DNA of 64,000 nucleotides. Origin: CAKZNE01 sp002695025. Lineage in GTDB: Bacteria > Bacteroidota > Bacteroidia > Flavobacteriales > Schleiferiaceae. The DNA lies in the NCBI GenBank assembly GCA_913043285.1, contig CAJWML010000004.1:1-64000 (forward strand), read 5' to 3'. The notes under the pieces were generated by a model. That model was not told the DNA's origin, searched no databases, and saw only the letters and a list, made by a program, of their open reading frames with translations. This document shows positions 24,446 to 33,176 of the stretch, piece after piece. Numbering within the stretch: position 1 is the first letter of the stretch; each line of letters begins with the position of its first letter. The translations under genes were made by a program, and so were the position numbers.

Positions 24446-25051
24446 ATGGCTAGATATACAGGTCCCAAAACTAAGATTGCCAGGAAATTCGGAGACCCGA
24501 TTTTTGGTCCTGACCGTTCATTTGAAAAGAAAAACTATCCTCCCGGTCAACACGGTATGAACCGTAGGAGAGGGAAGAAGTCCGAATATGCCATACAGCT
24601 GAGTGAAAAGCAAAAGGCCAAGTATACCTATGGCATCCTTGAGCGTCAGTTTGCCAACATGTTCGACAAGGCATCACGTGCCAAAGGTATTACCGGTGAG
24701 GTGCTCTTGCAGATGTGTGAAGCTCGTTTGGATAACGTAGTTTACAGACTAGGTATATCTCCCAGCCGTAGGGCTGCGCGCCAGCTGGTTTCTCACAAGC
24801 ATATCATTGTTAACGGTGAGGTGGTGAATATCCCTTCTTACAATGTGAAGGCCGGTGATGTTATCGCAGTACGCGAAAAGTCAAAATCACTGGAAGTAAT
24901 CGAAAATGCCATTGCATCCCGCAAGGATCAGTATGAATGGCTGGAGTGGAATGATTCCACCAGAGAGGGCAAATTCCTAAGCGTTCCACAGAGAGCTCAG
25001 ATACCTGAGAACATTAAGGAGCAGCTTATCGTGGAATTGTACTCCAAATAA
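24446..25051 (+). CDS. rpsD: 30S ribosomal protein S4 (uS4)
   Basis: 201 residues; primary 16S binder and, in E. coli, repressor of the alpha operon. It is the zinc-free form: the N-terminus ARYTGPKTKIARKFGDP has no cysteine cluster. The S4 RNA-binding domain is RLDNVVYRLGISPSRRAARQ through SHKHIIVNGEVVNIPSY. It precedes rpoA, the universal order, by 27 bases. Confidence 0.98.
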   Translation: MARYTGPKTKIARKFGDPIFGPDRSFEKKNYPPGQHGMNRRRGKKSEYAIQLSEKQKAKYTYGILERQFANMFDKASRAKGITGEVLLQMCEARLDNVVYRLGISPSRRAARQLVSHKHIIVNGEVVNIPSYNVKAGDVIAVREKSKSLEVIENAIASRKDQYEWLEWNDSTREGKFLSVPQRAQIPENIKEQLIVELYSK

Positions 25052-25078
25052 TCTTACACTAATAATATACAATTTGCT

Positions 25079-26071
25079 ATGGCAATTATAAATTTCCAAA
25101 AGCCGGATCAGGTCATAATGAATCATGCCTCCGACACTGAAGGTCAGTTTGAGTTCAGACCTTTGGAGCCCGGATATGGATTGACCATCGGTAATGCCCT
25201 GCGCAGAGTATTGCTTTCTTCACTGGAAGGTCATGCTTTTACCGCCCTGAAAATAGAGGGTGTGGAGCATGAGTTTTCCACCATCAAAGGAGTGGTGGAA
25301 GATGTGACTGAGATCGTCCTTAACCTGAAGCAAGTGCGTTTTAAAAGGCAGATCGAAGATCAGGATGAAGAAAAGGTTAACGTAAGCATATCAGGCCAGG
25401 AAAAACTCACTGCCGGTGACATCAGCAAGTTTGTATCCGGTTTCCAGATCCTGAACCCTGACCTGGTGATCTGTAATATGGATCCCAGCGTTAAGCTCGA
25501 AATGGAATTGACCATTGAAAAAGGCAGGGGATACGTTCCTGCTGAAGAAAATAAAAAGAGCAATGCTTCCCTTGGTACTATCTTCGTAGACTCTATCTAT
25601 ACCCCTATTAAAAATGTAAAGTATAGCATTGAGAACTACCGTGTGGAGCAAAAGACTGACTTTGAAAAGCTCATTCTGGAGATCTCTACGGATGGTAGTA
25701 TTCACCCTAAAGAAGCTCTCACTGAGGCTGCCAAGATCCTCATCCACCACTTTATGTTGGTAAGCGATGAGCGCATTACCCTTGAAGACAGCAAATCTTC
25801 TGAAGCCGACAATTACGATGAAGAGATCCTGCATATGCGTCAGCTCCTGAAGACCAAATTGGTTGATATGGATCTGTCCGTAAGAGCTCTGAACTGTTTG
25901 AAGGCGGCTGAGGTTGAAACCCTCGGTGATCTGGTAACCTATACCAAGAGCGACCTTATGAAGTTCCGTAACTTCGGTAAAAAATCGCTTACTGAGCTTG
26001 ATGAATTAGTGGAAAACAAAGGTCTCCATTTCGGAATGGATATCGCAAAATATAAATTGGACAAGGAATAA
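25079..26071 (+). CDS. rpoA: DNA-directed RNA polymerase subunit alpha
   Basis: 330 residues; forms the dimer on which RNA polymerase assembles. The N-terminal domain (about 1-235) has the conserved RPLEPGYGLTIGNALRRVLL and the assembly segment near STIKGVVEDVTEI. A linker (about 236-255) leads to the C-terminal domain (about 260-325), with helix-hairpin-helix motifs around LSVRALNCLKAAEVETLGDL and FRNFGKKSLTEL, which contacts activators and upstream DNA. Alpha being co-transcribed with ribosomal proteins links polymerase supply to translation capacity. Confidence 0.99.
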   Translation: MAIINFQKPDQVIMNHASDTEGQFEFRPLEPGYGLTIGNALRRVLLSSLEGHAFTALKIEGVEHEFSTIKGVVEDVTEIVLNLKQVRFKRQIEDQDEEKVNVSISGQEKLTAGDISKFVSGFQILNPDLVICNMDPSVKLEMELTIEKGRGYVPAEENKKSNASLGTIFVDSIYTPIKNVKYSIENYRVEQKTDFEKLILEISTDGSIHPKEALTEAAKILIHHFMLVSDERITLEDSKSSEADNYDEEILHMRQLLKTKLVDMDLSVRALNCLKAAEVETLGDLVTYTKSDLMKFRNFGKKSLTELDELVENKGLHFGMDIAKYKLDKE

Positions 26072-26077
26072 TAACCG

Positions 26078-26662
26078 ATGAGACACGGAAAGAAATTTAA
26101 TCATTTAGGCAGAACCGCTTCTCACCGTAAGGCTATGCTGGCCAATATGGCAAGCTCGCTTATTGAGCATAAACGTATCAATACCACGGTGGCAAAAGCA
26201 AAAGCTCTAAAGGGCTTTGTAGAGCCTTTGATCACCAAATCAAAGAATGATACAACTCATAACCGGAGGATAGTATTCAGTTATCTCAGGAATAAGCATG
26301 CTGTTTCCGAACTGTTTCGCGAAGTGGTAGCCAAAGTTGGTGATCGTCCCGGAGGTTATACCCGCATCATTAAAACCGGTAACCGTTTAGGTGATAATGC
26401 CGAGATGTGTATGATAGAGCTGGTGGATTTCAACGAACTCTACAGCAACGAAAAAGCTTCCAAGTCCAAGTCTACCCGCAGAAGCCGCAGAGGTGGTAGT
26501 GGTAAGGCCGCGGATAAGCCAGCTGCCGAAACCAAAGCTGCCAAGGAAGATGAGGTGAAGGAAACCAAAAAAGCTGAAGAAGCTCCTAAAGCAGAAGCAA
26601 AGGAGCAGGCTCCAGAGGCAAAGGAAGAATCAAAAGAAGGTGAAGCTGATACGAAAGAATAA
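26078..26662 (+). CDS. rplQ: 50S ribosomal protein L17 with long charged tail (bL17)
   Basis: 194 residues. The first about 120 residues are a normal L17 (MRHGKKFNHLGRTASHRKAM through GDNAEMCMIELVDFNE), which sits near the tunnel exit. The remaining about 70 residues are a low-complexity extension: a basic Ser/Arg/Gly part (KSTRRSRRGGSGK) and then Ala/Glu/Lys-rich, net acidic sequence. L17 is 127 residues in E. coli; an extended tail occurs in Bacteroidota but this one is at the long end as far as I can judge. Last gene of the cluster, followed by a terminator. Confidence 0.97.
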   Translation: MRHGKKFNHLGRTASHRKAMLANMASSLIEHKRINTTVAKAKALKGFVEPLITKSKNDTTHNRRIVFSYLRNKHAVSELFREVVAKVGDRPGGYTRIIKTGNRLGDNAEMCMIELVDFNELYSNEKASKSKSTRRSRRGGSGKAADKPAAETKAAKEDEVKETKKAEEAPKAEAKEQAPEAKEESKEGEADTKE

Positions 26663-26689
26663 GCATTGCATCATCAATTAATAATATGA

Positions 26690-26728
26690 GGGATAAGGAC
26701 TTTTAAAGTTTCTTATCCCTTTTTTTTG
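26690..26728 (+). terminator. Terminator of the ribosomal cluster
   Basis: 8-bp perfect stem GGGATAAG (26690-26697) / CTTATCCC (26712-26719) with a 14-base loop that itself is partly self-complementary (ACTTTTAAAGT), followed by eight or more T residues (26720-26727). It lies 28 bases after the rplQ stop and closes the 17 kb block. Confidence 0.92.
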
Positions 26729-26741
26729 CTTGCAAATACCC

Positions 26742-26749
26742 TAAATTTG
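26742..26749 (+). promoter_or_regulatory. Possible promoter box of carA
   Basis: TAAATTTG matches the TAnnTTTG (-7) element; no TTG lies at 19 bases upstream, because the terminator T run occupies that place. The box ends only 9 bases before the carA ATG at 26759, so the transcript would have a leader of about five bases. Confidence 0.5.
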
Positions 26750-26758
26750 AAGCCTATT

Positions 26759-27886
26759 ATGGCATACGAAAACAGAAAACCCGCAGTACTAATTTTGGAA
26801 GACGGCAGCCTCTTTTGGGGTCGCTCCGCTGGCCTGGAAGGCACCGCATACGGTGAAGTGTGTTTCAATACCGGTATGACCGGTTACCAGGAGATTTTTA
26901 CCGACCCCAGTTATTTTGGGCAGATCATGGTAACCACCAATGCCCATATTGGTAATTATGGTGTAAAGGCGGAGGAAGTAGAATCGGAAAACATCAAAAT
27001 TGCCGGACTGGTATGTAAGAACTTTAGTTTCAATTACAGCCGCCCGGGAGCGGATGGTTCTTTGCTGGACTATTTTAAGGACCAGGGTAAATTGCTCATT
27101 TGTGATGTGGATACACGTGGCTTGGTGCGCCATATCCGGGATAAAGGAGCCATGAATGCTATTATTAGTACCGAAACAGAAGATATTGATGCCCTGCGGA
27201 AAAGGCTTTCCGAAGTGCCTTCTATGGAAGGATTGGAACTCTCCAGCAAGGTAGCCACCAAAGAGGCTTATTTTGTAGGTGAGGAAAATGCGGAACACCG
27301 TATTGCGGTTTTGGACCTGGGTATCAAGAAGAATATACTCCGCAACTTTGCCCAGCGGAATTGCTATATGAAGGTATTTCCTATGGACTCCAATCTTGAA
27401 GAGATGAAAGCATGGGAACCTCATGGCATTTTCATAGCCAATGGTCCTGGCGACCCGTCTGCTATGAAGGATACTATTGCCGAAGTAAAGAAAATCGTGG
27501 ATTCCGGCTACCCGGTATTCGGGATTTGCCTCGGCCACCAGTTGATCGCACTGTCTCAGGGCTTACGAACTTTCAAGATGCATACCGGGCATCGTGGTAT
27601 CAATCACCCCGTGAAGAACCTGTTGACCGGAAAGGGAGAGATCACGACACAAAACCACGGGTTTGTGGTGAGTACGGATGATGTGGAGGCAAATGAAAAT
27701 ATAGAACTTACGCACAGGCACCTTAATGATGGTAGCGTGGCAGGGATACGGCTGAAGGATAAGCCCGTATTTTGTGTACAATATCACCCGGAGGCTTACC
27801 CCGGACCTCACGATAGTTCCTATCTCTTTGACGATTTTGTAGAACTCATTAAAAAACATAAAAAGCAACCCCAATGGCAATCATAG
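26759..27886 (+). CDS. carA: Carbamoyl-phosphate synthase small subunit
   Basis: 375 residues; the glutaminase subunit that feeds ammonia to CarB for carbamoyl phosphate, precursor of arginine and pyrimidines. The N-terminal domain carries FNTGMTGYQEIFTDPSY; the class I amidotransferase domain has the nucleophile in GICLGHQLIAL and the catalytic His-x-Glu in VQYHPEAYPGPHD. I place the start at the ATG at 26759; the frame is open back to 26726, but that lies inside the terminator T run. carB is not nearby. Its end overlaps the start of eno by 13 bases. Confidence 0.97.
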   Translation: MAYENRKPAVLILEDGSLFWGRSAGLEGTAYGEVCFNTGMTGYQEIFTDPSYFGQIMVTTNAHIGNYGVKAEEVESENIKIAGLVCKNFSFNYSRPGADGSLLDYFKDQGKLLICDVDTRGLVRHIRDKGAMNAIISTETEDIDALRKRLSEVPSMEGLELSSKVATKEAYFVGEENAEHRIAVLDLGIKKNILRNFAQRNCYMKVFPMDSNLEEMKAWEPHGIFIANGPGDPSAMKDTIAEVKKIVDSGYPVFGICLGHQLIALSQGLRTFKMHTGHRGINHPVKNLLTGKGEITTQNHGFVVSTDDVEANENIELTHRHLNDGSVAGIRLKDKPVFCVQYHPEAYPGPHDSSYLFDDFVELIKKHKKQPQWQS

Positions 27887-29163
27887 CAGGAGTACAGGCC
27901 AGACAGATACTGGACAGTCGTGGTAATCCAACCGTAGAAGCGGACGTAATAACGGACACCGGTCACATTGGCCGGGCCGCAGTGCCTTCCGGGGCCTCAA
28001 CCGGAGTACACGAGGCGGTGGAATTGCGGGATAACGATTCCGATGTCTATATGGGCAAAGGAGTACTGCAGGCAGTGAAGAACGTGAATGAAACGATTGC
28101 CGAAGAAATTACCGGGCTCAACGTATCCGAACAGGCTATGATCGATCAGATCATGATTGACCTGGATGGTACGGCCAACAAGGAAAAGCTGGGAGCCAAC
28201 GCCATGCTGGCCGTTTCGTTGGCGGTTGCCAAAGCGGCCGCACAGGCACACGGTCAATATCTCCATAATTACCTGGGTGGGGTTAACGCGCGCGTTTTAC
28301 CCGTACCCATGATGAACATCCTGAACGGGGGTGCTCATGCTGATAATTCCATCGACTTCCAGGAGTTTATGGTGATGCCTTTCGGAGCCGAGACTTTTTC
28401 CGAGGGCCTGCGTATGGGCACACAGATATTCCATCACCTTAAAAAGGTGCTGAAGGATAAGGGGTATAGCACTAATGTGGGTGATGAGGGAGGATTTGCT
28501 CCTAACATCAAGTCGAATGAAGAAGCGATTGAAACCGTATTGATGGCTATAGAAAAGGCAGGTTTCCGCCCGGGTGAAGATGTATACATTGCCATGGATG
28601 CTGCGGCTTCGGAGTTTTACCTGAAGGATGAGAATGTCTATCATTTCAAAAAATCAAGTGGTGATAAATTAAGTCCGTCCGATATGGTGGCCTACTGGAA
28701 CTCATGGGTGAGCAAATACCCTATTATTTCCATTGAGGATGGCCTGGATGAAGACGACTGGAGCGGCTGGAGCCAGCTTACAGAAGCGGTGGGTCAGAAA
28801 ATTCAGCTGGTGGGAGACGACCTGTTTGTGACCAATGTGAAAAGAGTACAAAAAGGTATTGAACAAGGTGTGGCCAATTCTGTTTTGATCAAAGTAAACC
28901 AGATCGGAACTCTTACCGAAACCATCAATACCGTTCAACTGGCTCAGAGCAAGGATTACACCTGCGTAATGAGCCACCGTAGCGGGGAAACGGAAGATAG
29001 TACTATTGCTGATCTTGCGGTAGCCCTGAATACGGGCCAAATCAAAACCGGTTCAGCTTCGCGTAGTGACCGGATGGCCAAGTACAACCAACTATTGAGG
29101 CTTGAAGAGTTCCTGGGGAATACAGCTATTTACCCCGGTAAGAACTTCAAGTTTATTAAGTAA
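27874..29163 (+). CDS. eno: Enolase
   Basis: 429 residues; interconverts 2-phosphoglycerate and PEP in glycolysis and gluconeogenesis. The magnesium-binding and catalytic motifs are present: GASTGVHEAVELRD, NVGDEGGFAPN, SIEDGLDEDDW, GDDLFVTN, the catalytic lysine in LIKVNQIGTLTET and SHRSGETEDSTIADL. The start ATGGCAATCATAG lies 13 bases inside the carA frame, so translation of the two is probably coupled. Confidence 0.99.
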   Translation: MAIIAGVQARQILDSRGNPTVEADVITDTGHIGRAAVPSGASTGVHEAVELRDNDSDVYMGKGVLQAVKNVNETIAEEITGLNVSEQAMIDQIMIDLDGTANKEKLGANAMLAVSLAVAKAAAQAHGQYLHNYLGGVNARVLPVPMMNILNGGAHADNSIDFQEFMVMPFGAETFSEGLRMGTQIFHHLKKVLKDKGYSTNVGDEGGFAPNIKSNEEAIETVLMAIEKAGFRPGEDVYIAMDAAASEFYLKDENVYHFKKSSGDKLSPSDMVAYWNSWVSKYPIISIEDGLDEDDWSGWSQLTEAVGQKIQLVGDDLFVTNVKRVQKGIEQGVANSVLIKVNQIGTLTETINTVQLAQSKDYTCVMSHRSGETEDSTIADLAVALNTGQIKTGSASRSDRMAKYNQLLRLEEFLGNTAIYPGKNFKFIK

Positions 29164-29185
29164 TTCGATAAAACAACAGTATTAA

Positions 29186-30490
29186 ATGGAAAGACTAAAG
29201 GAGCATTTCAGAACGAAAATAGATCCTGCGGTAAAGGAAATAAAAGACTTTATCAGCGAATATGGTGATGAAGTGATCGGTGAAGTAAAAGTAAGCCAGG
29301 TGTATGGAGGTATGCGTGGTATTACTGCACTCATCACCGAAACCTCCAAGCTGGACCCCAACGAGGGTATCCGGTTCAGAGGATACAGCATTCCCGAGCT
29401 TCAGGAAAAACTACCTGCCTATCCCGGAGGAGAGCAACCGCTACCGGAAGGTATTTTTTACCTGATGCTTTTCAATGAACTGCCGGATGATGATGTAGTT
29501 CGCAGGGTAAGTAATAACTGGGCACGCAGGGCTACCATTCCTCCTCACGTGTTCAAGGTTATTGATGCCTTGCCATTTCACGCCCACCCTATGACGCAGT
29601 TTGTAACGGGTATCATGGCGTTACGTACAGAGTCGGAATTCCAGCGTGCGTACCGGGCCGGTATCTCAAAGTCTGATTACTGGGAGCCCATTTATGAAGA
29701 TGTGATGAACCTGATTGCGCGCTTACCGCGCCTGGCGGCCTACATCTACCGCAGGACGTATCACAATGGTGATCATATTGAACCGGATTCCAAGCTGGAC
29801 TGGGCGGGTAACTTTGCCCACATGCTGGGTTTTGATAACGAGGAGTTCCGTGAACTGCTTCGCTTATATATGACTATCCATGTTGACCATGAAGGTGGTA
29901 ACGTATCTGCCCATACTGTACACCTTGTAGGCTCTGCTTTAAGTGACCCTTACCTTGCTTTTGCTGCCGGTATGAACGGTTTGGCGGGTCCTCTGCACGG
30001 ATTGGCCAACCAGGAAGTGATCCGCTGGATCTTTGCCATGCGTGATGAATTAGGTGGTGGACTGCCTTCCAAGGAGCAGATTGCCAACTATGTGAAGAAA
30101 ACCCTCAATGATGGTAAAGTAGTGCCCGGCTTTGGTCACGCTGTACTTCGCAAAACCGACCCACGTTATACTGCGCAGCGAGAGTTCGCCTTGAAACACA
30201 TGCCGCATGATGATCTGTTCCAGATCGTAAGCCGTATTTATGAAGTGGTGCCTGAGATCCTGCAATCTACCGGAAAGGTGAAGAACCCCTGGCCAAACGT
30301 AGATGCACATTCCGGCCAGCTTTTGATGCATTACGGTTTAACACACTATGATTTTTATACCGTACTCTTCGGTGTATCCCGTGCGTTGGGAACATTGGCC
30401 AGCCTGCTCTGGGACCGTGCTTTAGGCTTCCCTATCGAAAGACCGGGTAGTACCACCACGGAATTACTGAAAGAGCGTTTTGCCAAATAA
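29186..30490 (+). CDS. Citrate synthase, mitochondrial (eukaryotic) type
   Basis: 434 residues; condenses oxaloacetate and acetyl-CoA, first step of the TCA cycle. The sequence is of the short-branch eukaryotic class, not the usual hexameric bacterial GltA: GGMRGITALITETSKLDP, LDPNEGIRFRGYSIPE, IHVDHEGGNVSAHTVHLVGS and AAGMNGLAGPLHGLANQE follow the animal mitochondrial enzyme closely. The catalytic residues equivalent to pig His274, His320 and Asp375 are in GPLHGLAN, VPGFGHAVLRK and WPNVDAHSG. Unlike the animal enzyme it has no targeting peptide. It lies 22 bases after eno, probably in one transcript, with a strong terminator behind it. Confidence 0.95.
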   Translation: MERLKEHFRTKIDPAVKEIKDFISEYGDEVIGEVKVSQVYGGMRGITALITETSKLDPNEGIRFRGYSIPELQEKLPAYPGGEQPLPEGIFYLMLFNELPDDDVVRRVSNNWARRATIPPHVFKVIDALPFHAHPMTQFVTGIMALRTESEFQRAYRAGISKSDYWEPIYEDVMNLIARLPRLAAYIYRRTYHNGDHIEPDSKLDWAGNFAHMLGFDNEEFRELLRLYMTIHVDHEGGNVSAHTVHLVGSALSDPYLAFAAGMNGLAGPLHGLANQEVIRWIFAMRDELGGGLPSKEQIANYVKKTLNDGKVVPGFGHAVLRKTDPRYTAQREFALKHMPHDDLFQIVSRIYEVVPEILQSTGKVKNPWPNVDAHSGQLLMHYGLTHYDFYTVLFGVSRALGTLASLLWDRALGFPIERPGSTTTELLKERFAK

Positions 30491-30517
30491 AAGTAGAAAC
30501 AAATTTTGTTGAATAGA

Positions 30518-30540
30518 AGCCCCGCCAAGCGGGGCTTTTT
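30518..30540 (+). terminator. Terminator after the citrate synthase gene
   Basis: 8-bp GC-rich stem AGCCCCGC (30518-30525) / GCGGGGCT (30529-30536) with loop CAA and a T run to 30540. It closes the carA-eno-citrate synthase unit. Confidence 0.92.
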
Positions 30541-30577
30541 ATATTTTGCGGTACTGTATCAACTAATTTCAACGTGT

Positions 30578-31426
30578 ATGTTAGCCTTTCTTTCCCGGTT
30601 TTCAATCCTTGCCTGTTTTATATTTTTCTGTGGTAACATAATTGGGCAAACCTTACCCGTTATGACTTACAACATTCGCTACGCTACAGAGCGTGACGGT
30701 GAAAACAGCTGGGAAAAACGTAAAGAAGCCATGGTACAACTTCTGGAAGATTATCACCCCATGATCATTGGTACCCAGGAAGGTCTGCATCACCAGTTGG
30801 AATACCTGACCAAAGAGCTGGGACCCTATAAATATATAGGGGTAGCCAGAGACGATGGTAAACAAAAGGGAGAGTTCAGCGCCATATTATACGATACTAC
30901 CCGTCTGGAGGTATCGCGTGAAAACACATTTTGGCTGATGGAACCCGGAGATAAGGATTCCATAGGCTGGGATGCGGCTTACAAAAGAATATGTACTTAC
31001 GGCTTGTTCAGGGATAAGCTTTCCGGCAGTAGCTTTTGGGTTTTTAATGCTCACTTTGATCATGTAGGCTTGGAAGCCAGGAAACAGTCTGCCCAACAGA
31101 TAAAAAATGTGTTATCCGAAAGGTGCGATAGTGAATCCAGGGTAATCATTATGGGCGACTTTAATAGTGAACCGGGATCAGAGCCTGTTCAAATCATTGA
31201 ACGCTGGTATGCAGATGGGCTGAAGCTGGCCCGCGAAAAACAAAAAGAACCCCTTGGAACCTTTACGGGCTGGGATAAGGATGCAAAACTGGACCGCAGG
31301 ATAGATTATATCTTTGTGCATAATTTTGGAGTAGAGAAATACCTTCACCTGAGCGAAAGGCGGGGCGATGGCTATTTTATCTCGGATCACCTGCCGGTTA
31401 TGGCATGGCTGCGTCTTACTCAATAA
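30578..31426 (+). CDS. Secreted endonuclease/exonuclease/phosphatase-fold protein
   Basis: 282 residues. A hydrophobic signal peptide (about 1-23, ending GNIIGQ) is followed by a complete EEP (DNase I-like) fold: VMTYNIRY, GTQEGLHHQ, FNAHFDHVG, MGDFNSEPGS, RIDYIFV and SDHLPV, so the metal ligands and catalytic His/Asp/Asn residues are present. The family includes nucleases, sphingomyelinases and sugar-phosphate phosphatases; the substrate cannot be told from sequence. I use the ATG at 30578; the longer frame starts within the upstream terminator. It converges with the glycosyltransferase gene, whose stop is 10 bases away. Confidence 0.9.
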   Translation: MLAFLSRFSILACFIFFCGNIIGQTLPVMTYNIRYATERDGENSWEKRKEAMVQLLEDYHPMIIGTQEGLHHQLEYLTKELGPYKYIGVARDDGKQKGEFSAILYDTTRLEVSRENTFWLMEPGDKDSIGWDAAYKRICTYGLFRDKLSGSSFWVFNAHFDHVGLEARKQSAQQIKNVLSERCDSESRVIIMGDFNSEPGSEPVQIIERWYADGLKLAREKQKEPLGTFTGWDKDAKLDRRIDYIFVHNFGVEKYLHLSERRGDGYFISDHLPVMAWLRLTQ

Positions 31427-31436
31427 ACCACTGTTT

Positions 31437-32882
31437 TTATTTCCCGGTGGATGGCTCAGATGGTAAAGCATCCGCAACCCCGGGCTTTTTATACAGAATA
31501 TAGTTTTCGGAGTGAATATCAATTGGTTGATATTGCCGATAATTAGCAGCAGATGACGGGGCAAGCACATAGGTAAGGTCTGCCTCTTCTTCATCTATGA
31601 GGTTCATGCTTCCATAACGGGCAAAATACCCATGTAAGCTTGAGTTCTTGCTTAGTGAAGAATCAATATTTATAGAACTACCTTCTCCAAAAGTATTCAC
31701 AAGCCTGTAACAAGTCATTAAGCGGTCTTCATCACGTCCTATCTTTCCGGTGGATACTATGGAAAGTGTAATAGCGCTGAAAATAAGCGCCAGGCAAAGA
31801 GCTCCGGTGACCATCCTGGTTTTACGGTTGAACCCTGCAAGCCATCTTTCAATTACCGGTGCGGTAAGAAGACCCATGGCTGTTGCGAAAAACGGGAATA
31901 CGGTAAGAATGTAAAACCCGCGTTGCTTTACACTGATCATGATAGGAAGAACACCTGCCATAACTATAAAACCAAAAAGCACCATCCACTTGACACGTTG
32001 GGAAGGTATCGATTGAGAGGTGCCGATTTTTAGTAAGCCATAAAGCACAATGATCAAGGCAACGGAAAGGGGCAAGAGGCTTTGGAGAAAGAATTCCTTG
32101 ATAATGGCAAAGCGTGAATCAACCGTTACGATATTTTGGCTGGCGTCAAGAACCTGGTGGTTAAAATAGGAGATCATGTTATTGGCTGCAGCATCGGATA
32201 ACCAAAGCAGTAAAACTATAGGCAACACCGTGATAAGTACTAACAGTAAGGTTTCAAACACCATCCGGGAAAAAGACCTGTTTCGAAACAGTAACCACAT
32301 AAAAAAAGGCATACTCCAAATGTAAAGTCCCACGAACCCCTTGGTAAGCATGCTCAGGGATAACATGAGGCCACTCAAAAGCAGCAGCACTATTTTGCCA
32401 TTGTCAGCAAATTTCAGGTAAAACAAGGCGGCCAAACTGACAAATACCATCAGGGTATTCTCAAGCATATTATTGGCGCAAGACCATGATACGGTAGAAA
32501 CGGTTATCCAAAAGAAGAGAGGTATCCAGCCTTTTTGATAAGACCCGGTGATGTGCTTCCAGATCAGCACAATGACCCACCCGCTAATGATAAATGTAAA
32601 CAGAGAATAGAACCGCTCCACCAGGAAGGAGTCACCAAATAGCCTGAACCATATACTTTGTAAACCCAATGCAAGAGGTGGATGCTCGTAGAAGTGGTTG
32701 AAAAATCCTAAAGAAAGATGCGGAGACCAGAAAGAGCCTTTTCCGTAGGCCATATTTCGGGCAATGGCTGCATACTGTAGCCCGTCTGAAAACATGCCAT
32801 CTGAGAATAGTTGCGGTGCAGTAATCACTAAAAAAAGTGCACTTACCATCAAAAAAAAGATCACATGGTCTTTTGGTGACAT
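31437..32882 (-). CDS. ArnT/PMT-like membrane glycosyltransferase (GT39 type)
   Basis: About 481 residues from the ATG at 32882. Some ten to twelve hydrophobic segments follow the N-terminal FLMVSALFLVITAPQLFSDG; the first outer loop has the acidic motif FSDGLQYAAIARNMAYGKG typical of GT-C enzymes of the PMT/ArnT family, which transfer sugars from a lipid-phosphate carrier at the outer face of the membrane. The C-terminal about 100 residues form a soluble domain. Acceptor unknown (lipid A, protein or other glycan). The frame is open upstream to a TTG at 32999, giving 39 more residues; I prefer the ATG but the longer form is possible. Confidence 0.8.
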   Translation of the reverse strand: MSPKDHVIFFLMVSALFLVITAPQLFSDGMFSDGLQYAAIARNMAYGKGSFWSPHLSLGFFNHFYEHPPLALGLQSIWFRLFGDSFLVERFYSLFTFIISGWVIVLIWKHITGSYQKGWIPLFFWITVSTVSWSCANNMLENTLMVFVSLAALFYLKFADNGKIVLLLLSGLMLSLSMLTKGFVGLYIWSMPFFMWLLFRNRSFSRMVFETLLLVLITVLPIVLLLWLSDAAANNMISYFNHQVLDASQNIVTVDSRFAIIKEFFLQSLLPLSVALIIVLYGLLKIGTSQSIPSQRVKWMVLFGFIVMAGVLPIMISVKQRGFYILTVFPFFATAMGLLTAPVIERWLAGFNRKTRMVTGALCLALIFSAITLSIVSTGKIGRDEDRLMTCYRLVNTFGEGSSINIDSSLSKNSSLHGYFARYGSMNLIDEEEADLTYVLAPSSAANYRQYQPIDIHSENYILYKKPGVADALPSEPSTGK

Positions 32883-33048
32883 CGTAAGAGTATCAAGGCG
32901 GTTGGCTGCTAATATAGATATTAAGGGATTTAGTTTGAACAGGCCAATAATAGTAAGGCCTGAAAGTTTAAAGAAGGGCTTCAGTAAAGCATCGGCCAAA
33001 AAAGTTTTCCTAATTTATTCAAGCCTTTCTAATTCAGAAAAATAACTG

Positions 33049-33056
33049 TAAATTTG
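33049..33056 (+). promoter_or_regulatory. Possible promoter box of rpsA
   Basis: TAAATTTG matches TAnnTTTG; the upstream element is only TTTC at the expected distance. The predicted transcript would have a leader of about 115 bases before rpsA, long enough for regulation, for instance by S1 itself, but I see no strong hairpin in it. Confidence 0.5.
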
Positions 33057-33176
33057 CAGCCCTTTTTTAGTGGAGTATAAGGTGCTTTAAAAGGTTTGTA
33101 AATCAAAAGTTTAACGACTTCCGTGCTTGTTGCCTTAAAAACCTTAGCAGGATTGCGGAATACAAAGATTTTCTGA

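Noticed and set aside
30506..30577. Upstream extension of the EEP-fold protein
   Set aside because: It runs through the terminator of the citrate synthase gene and precedes a clear signal peptide at 30578.
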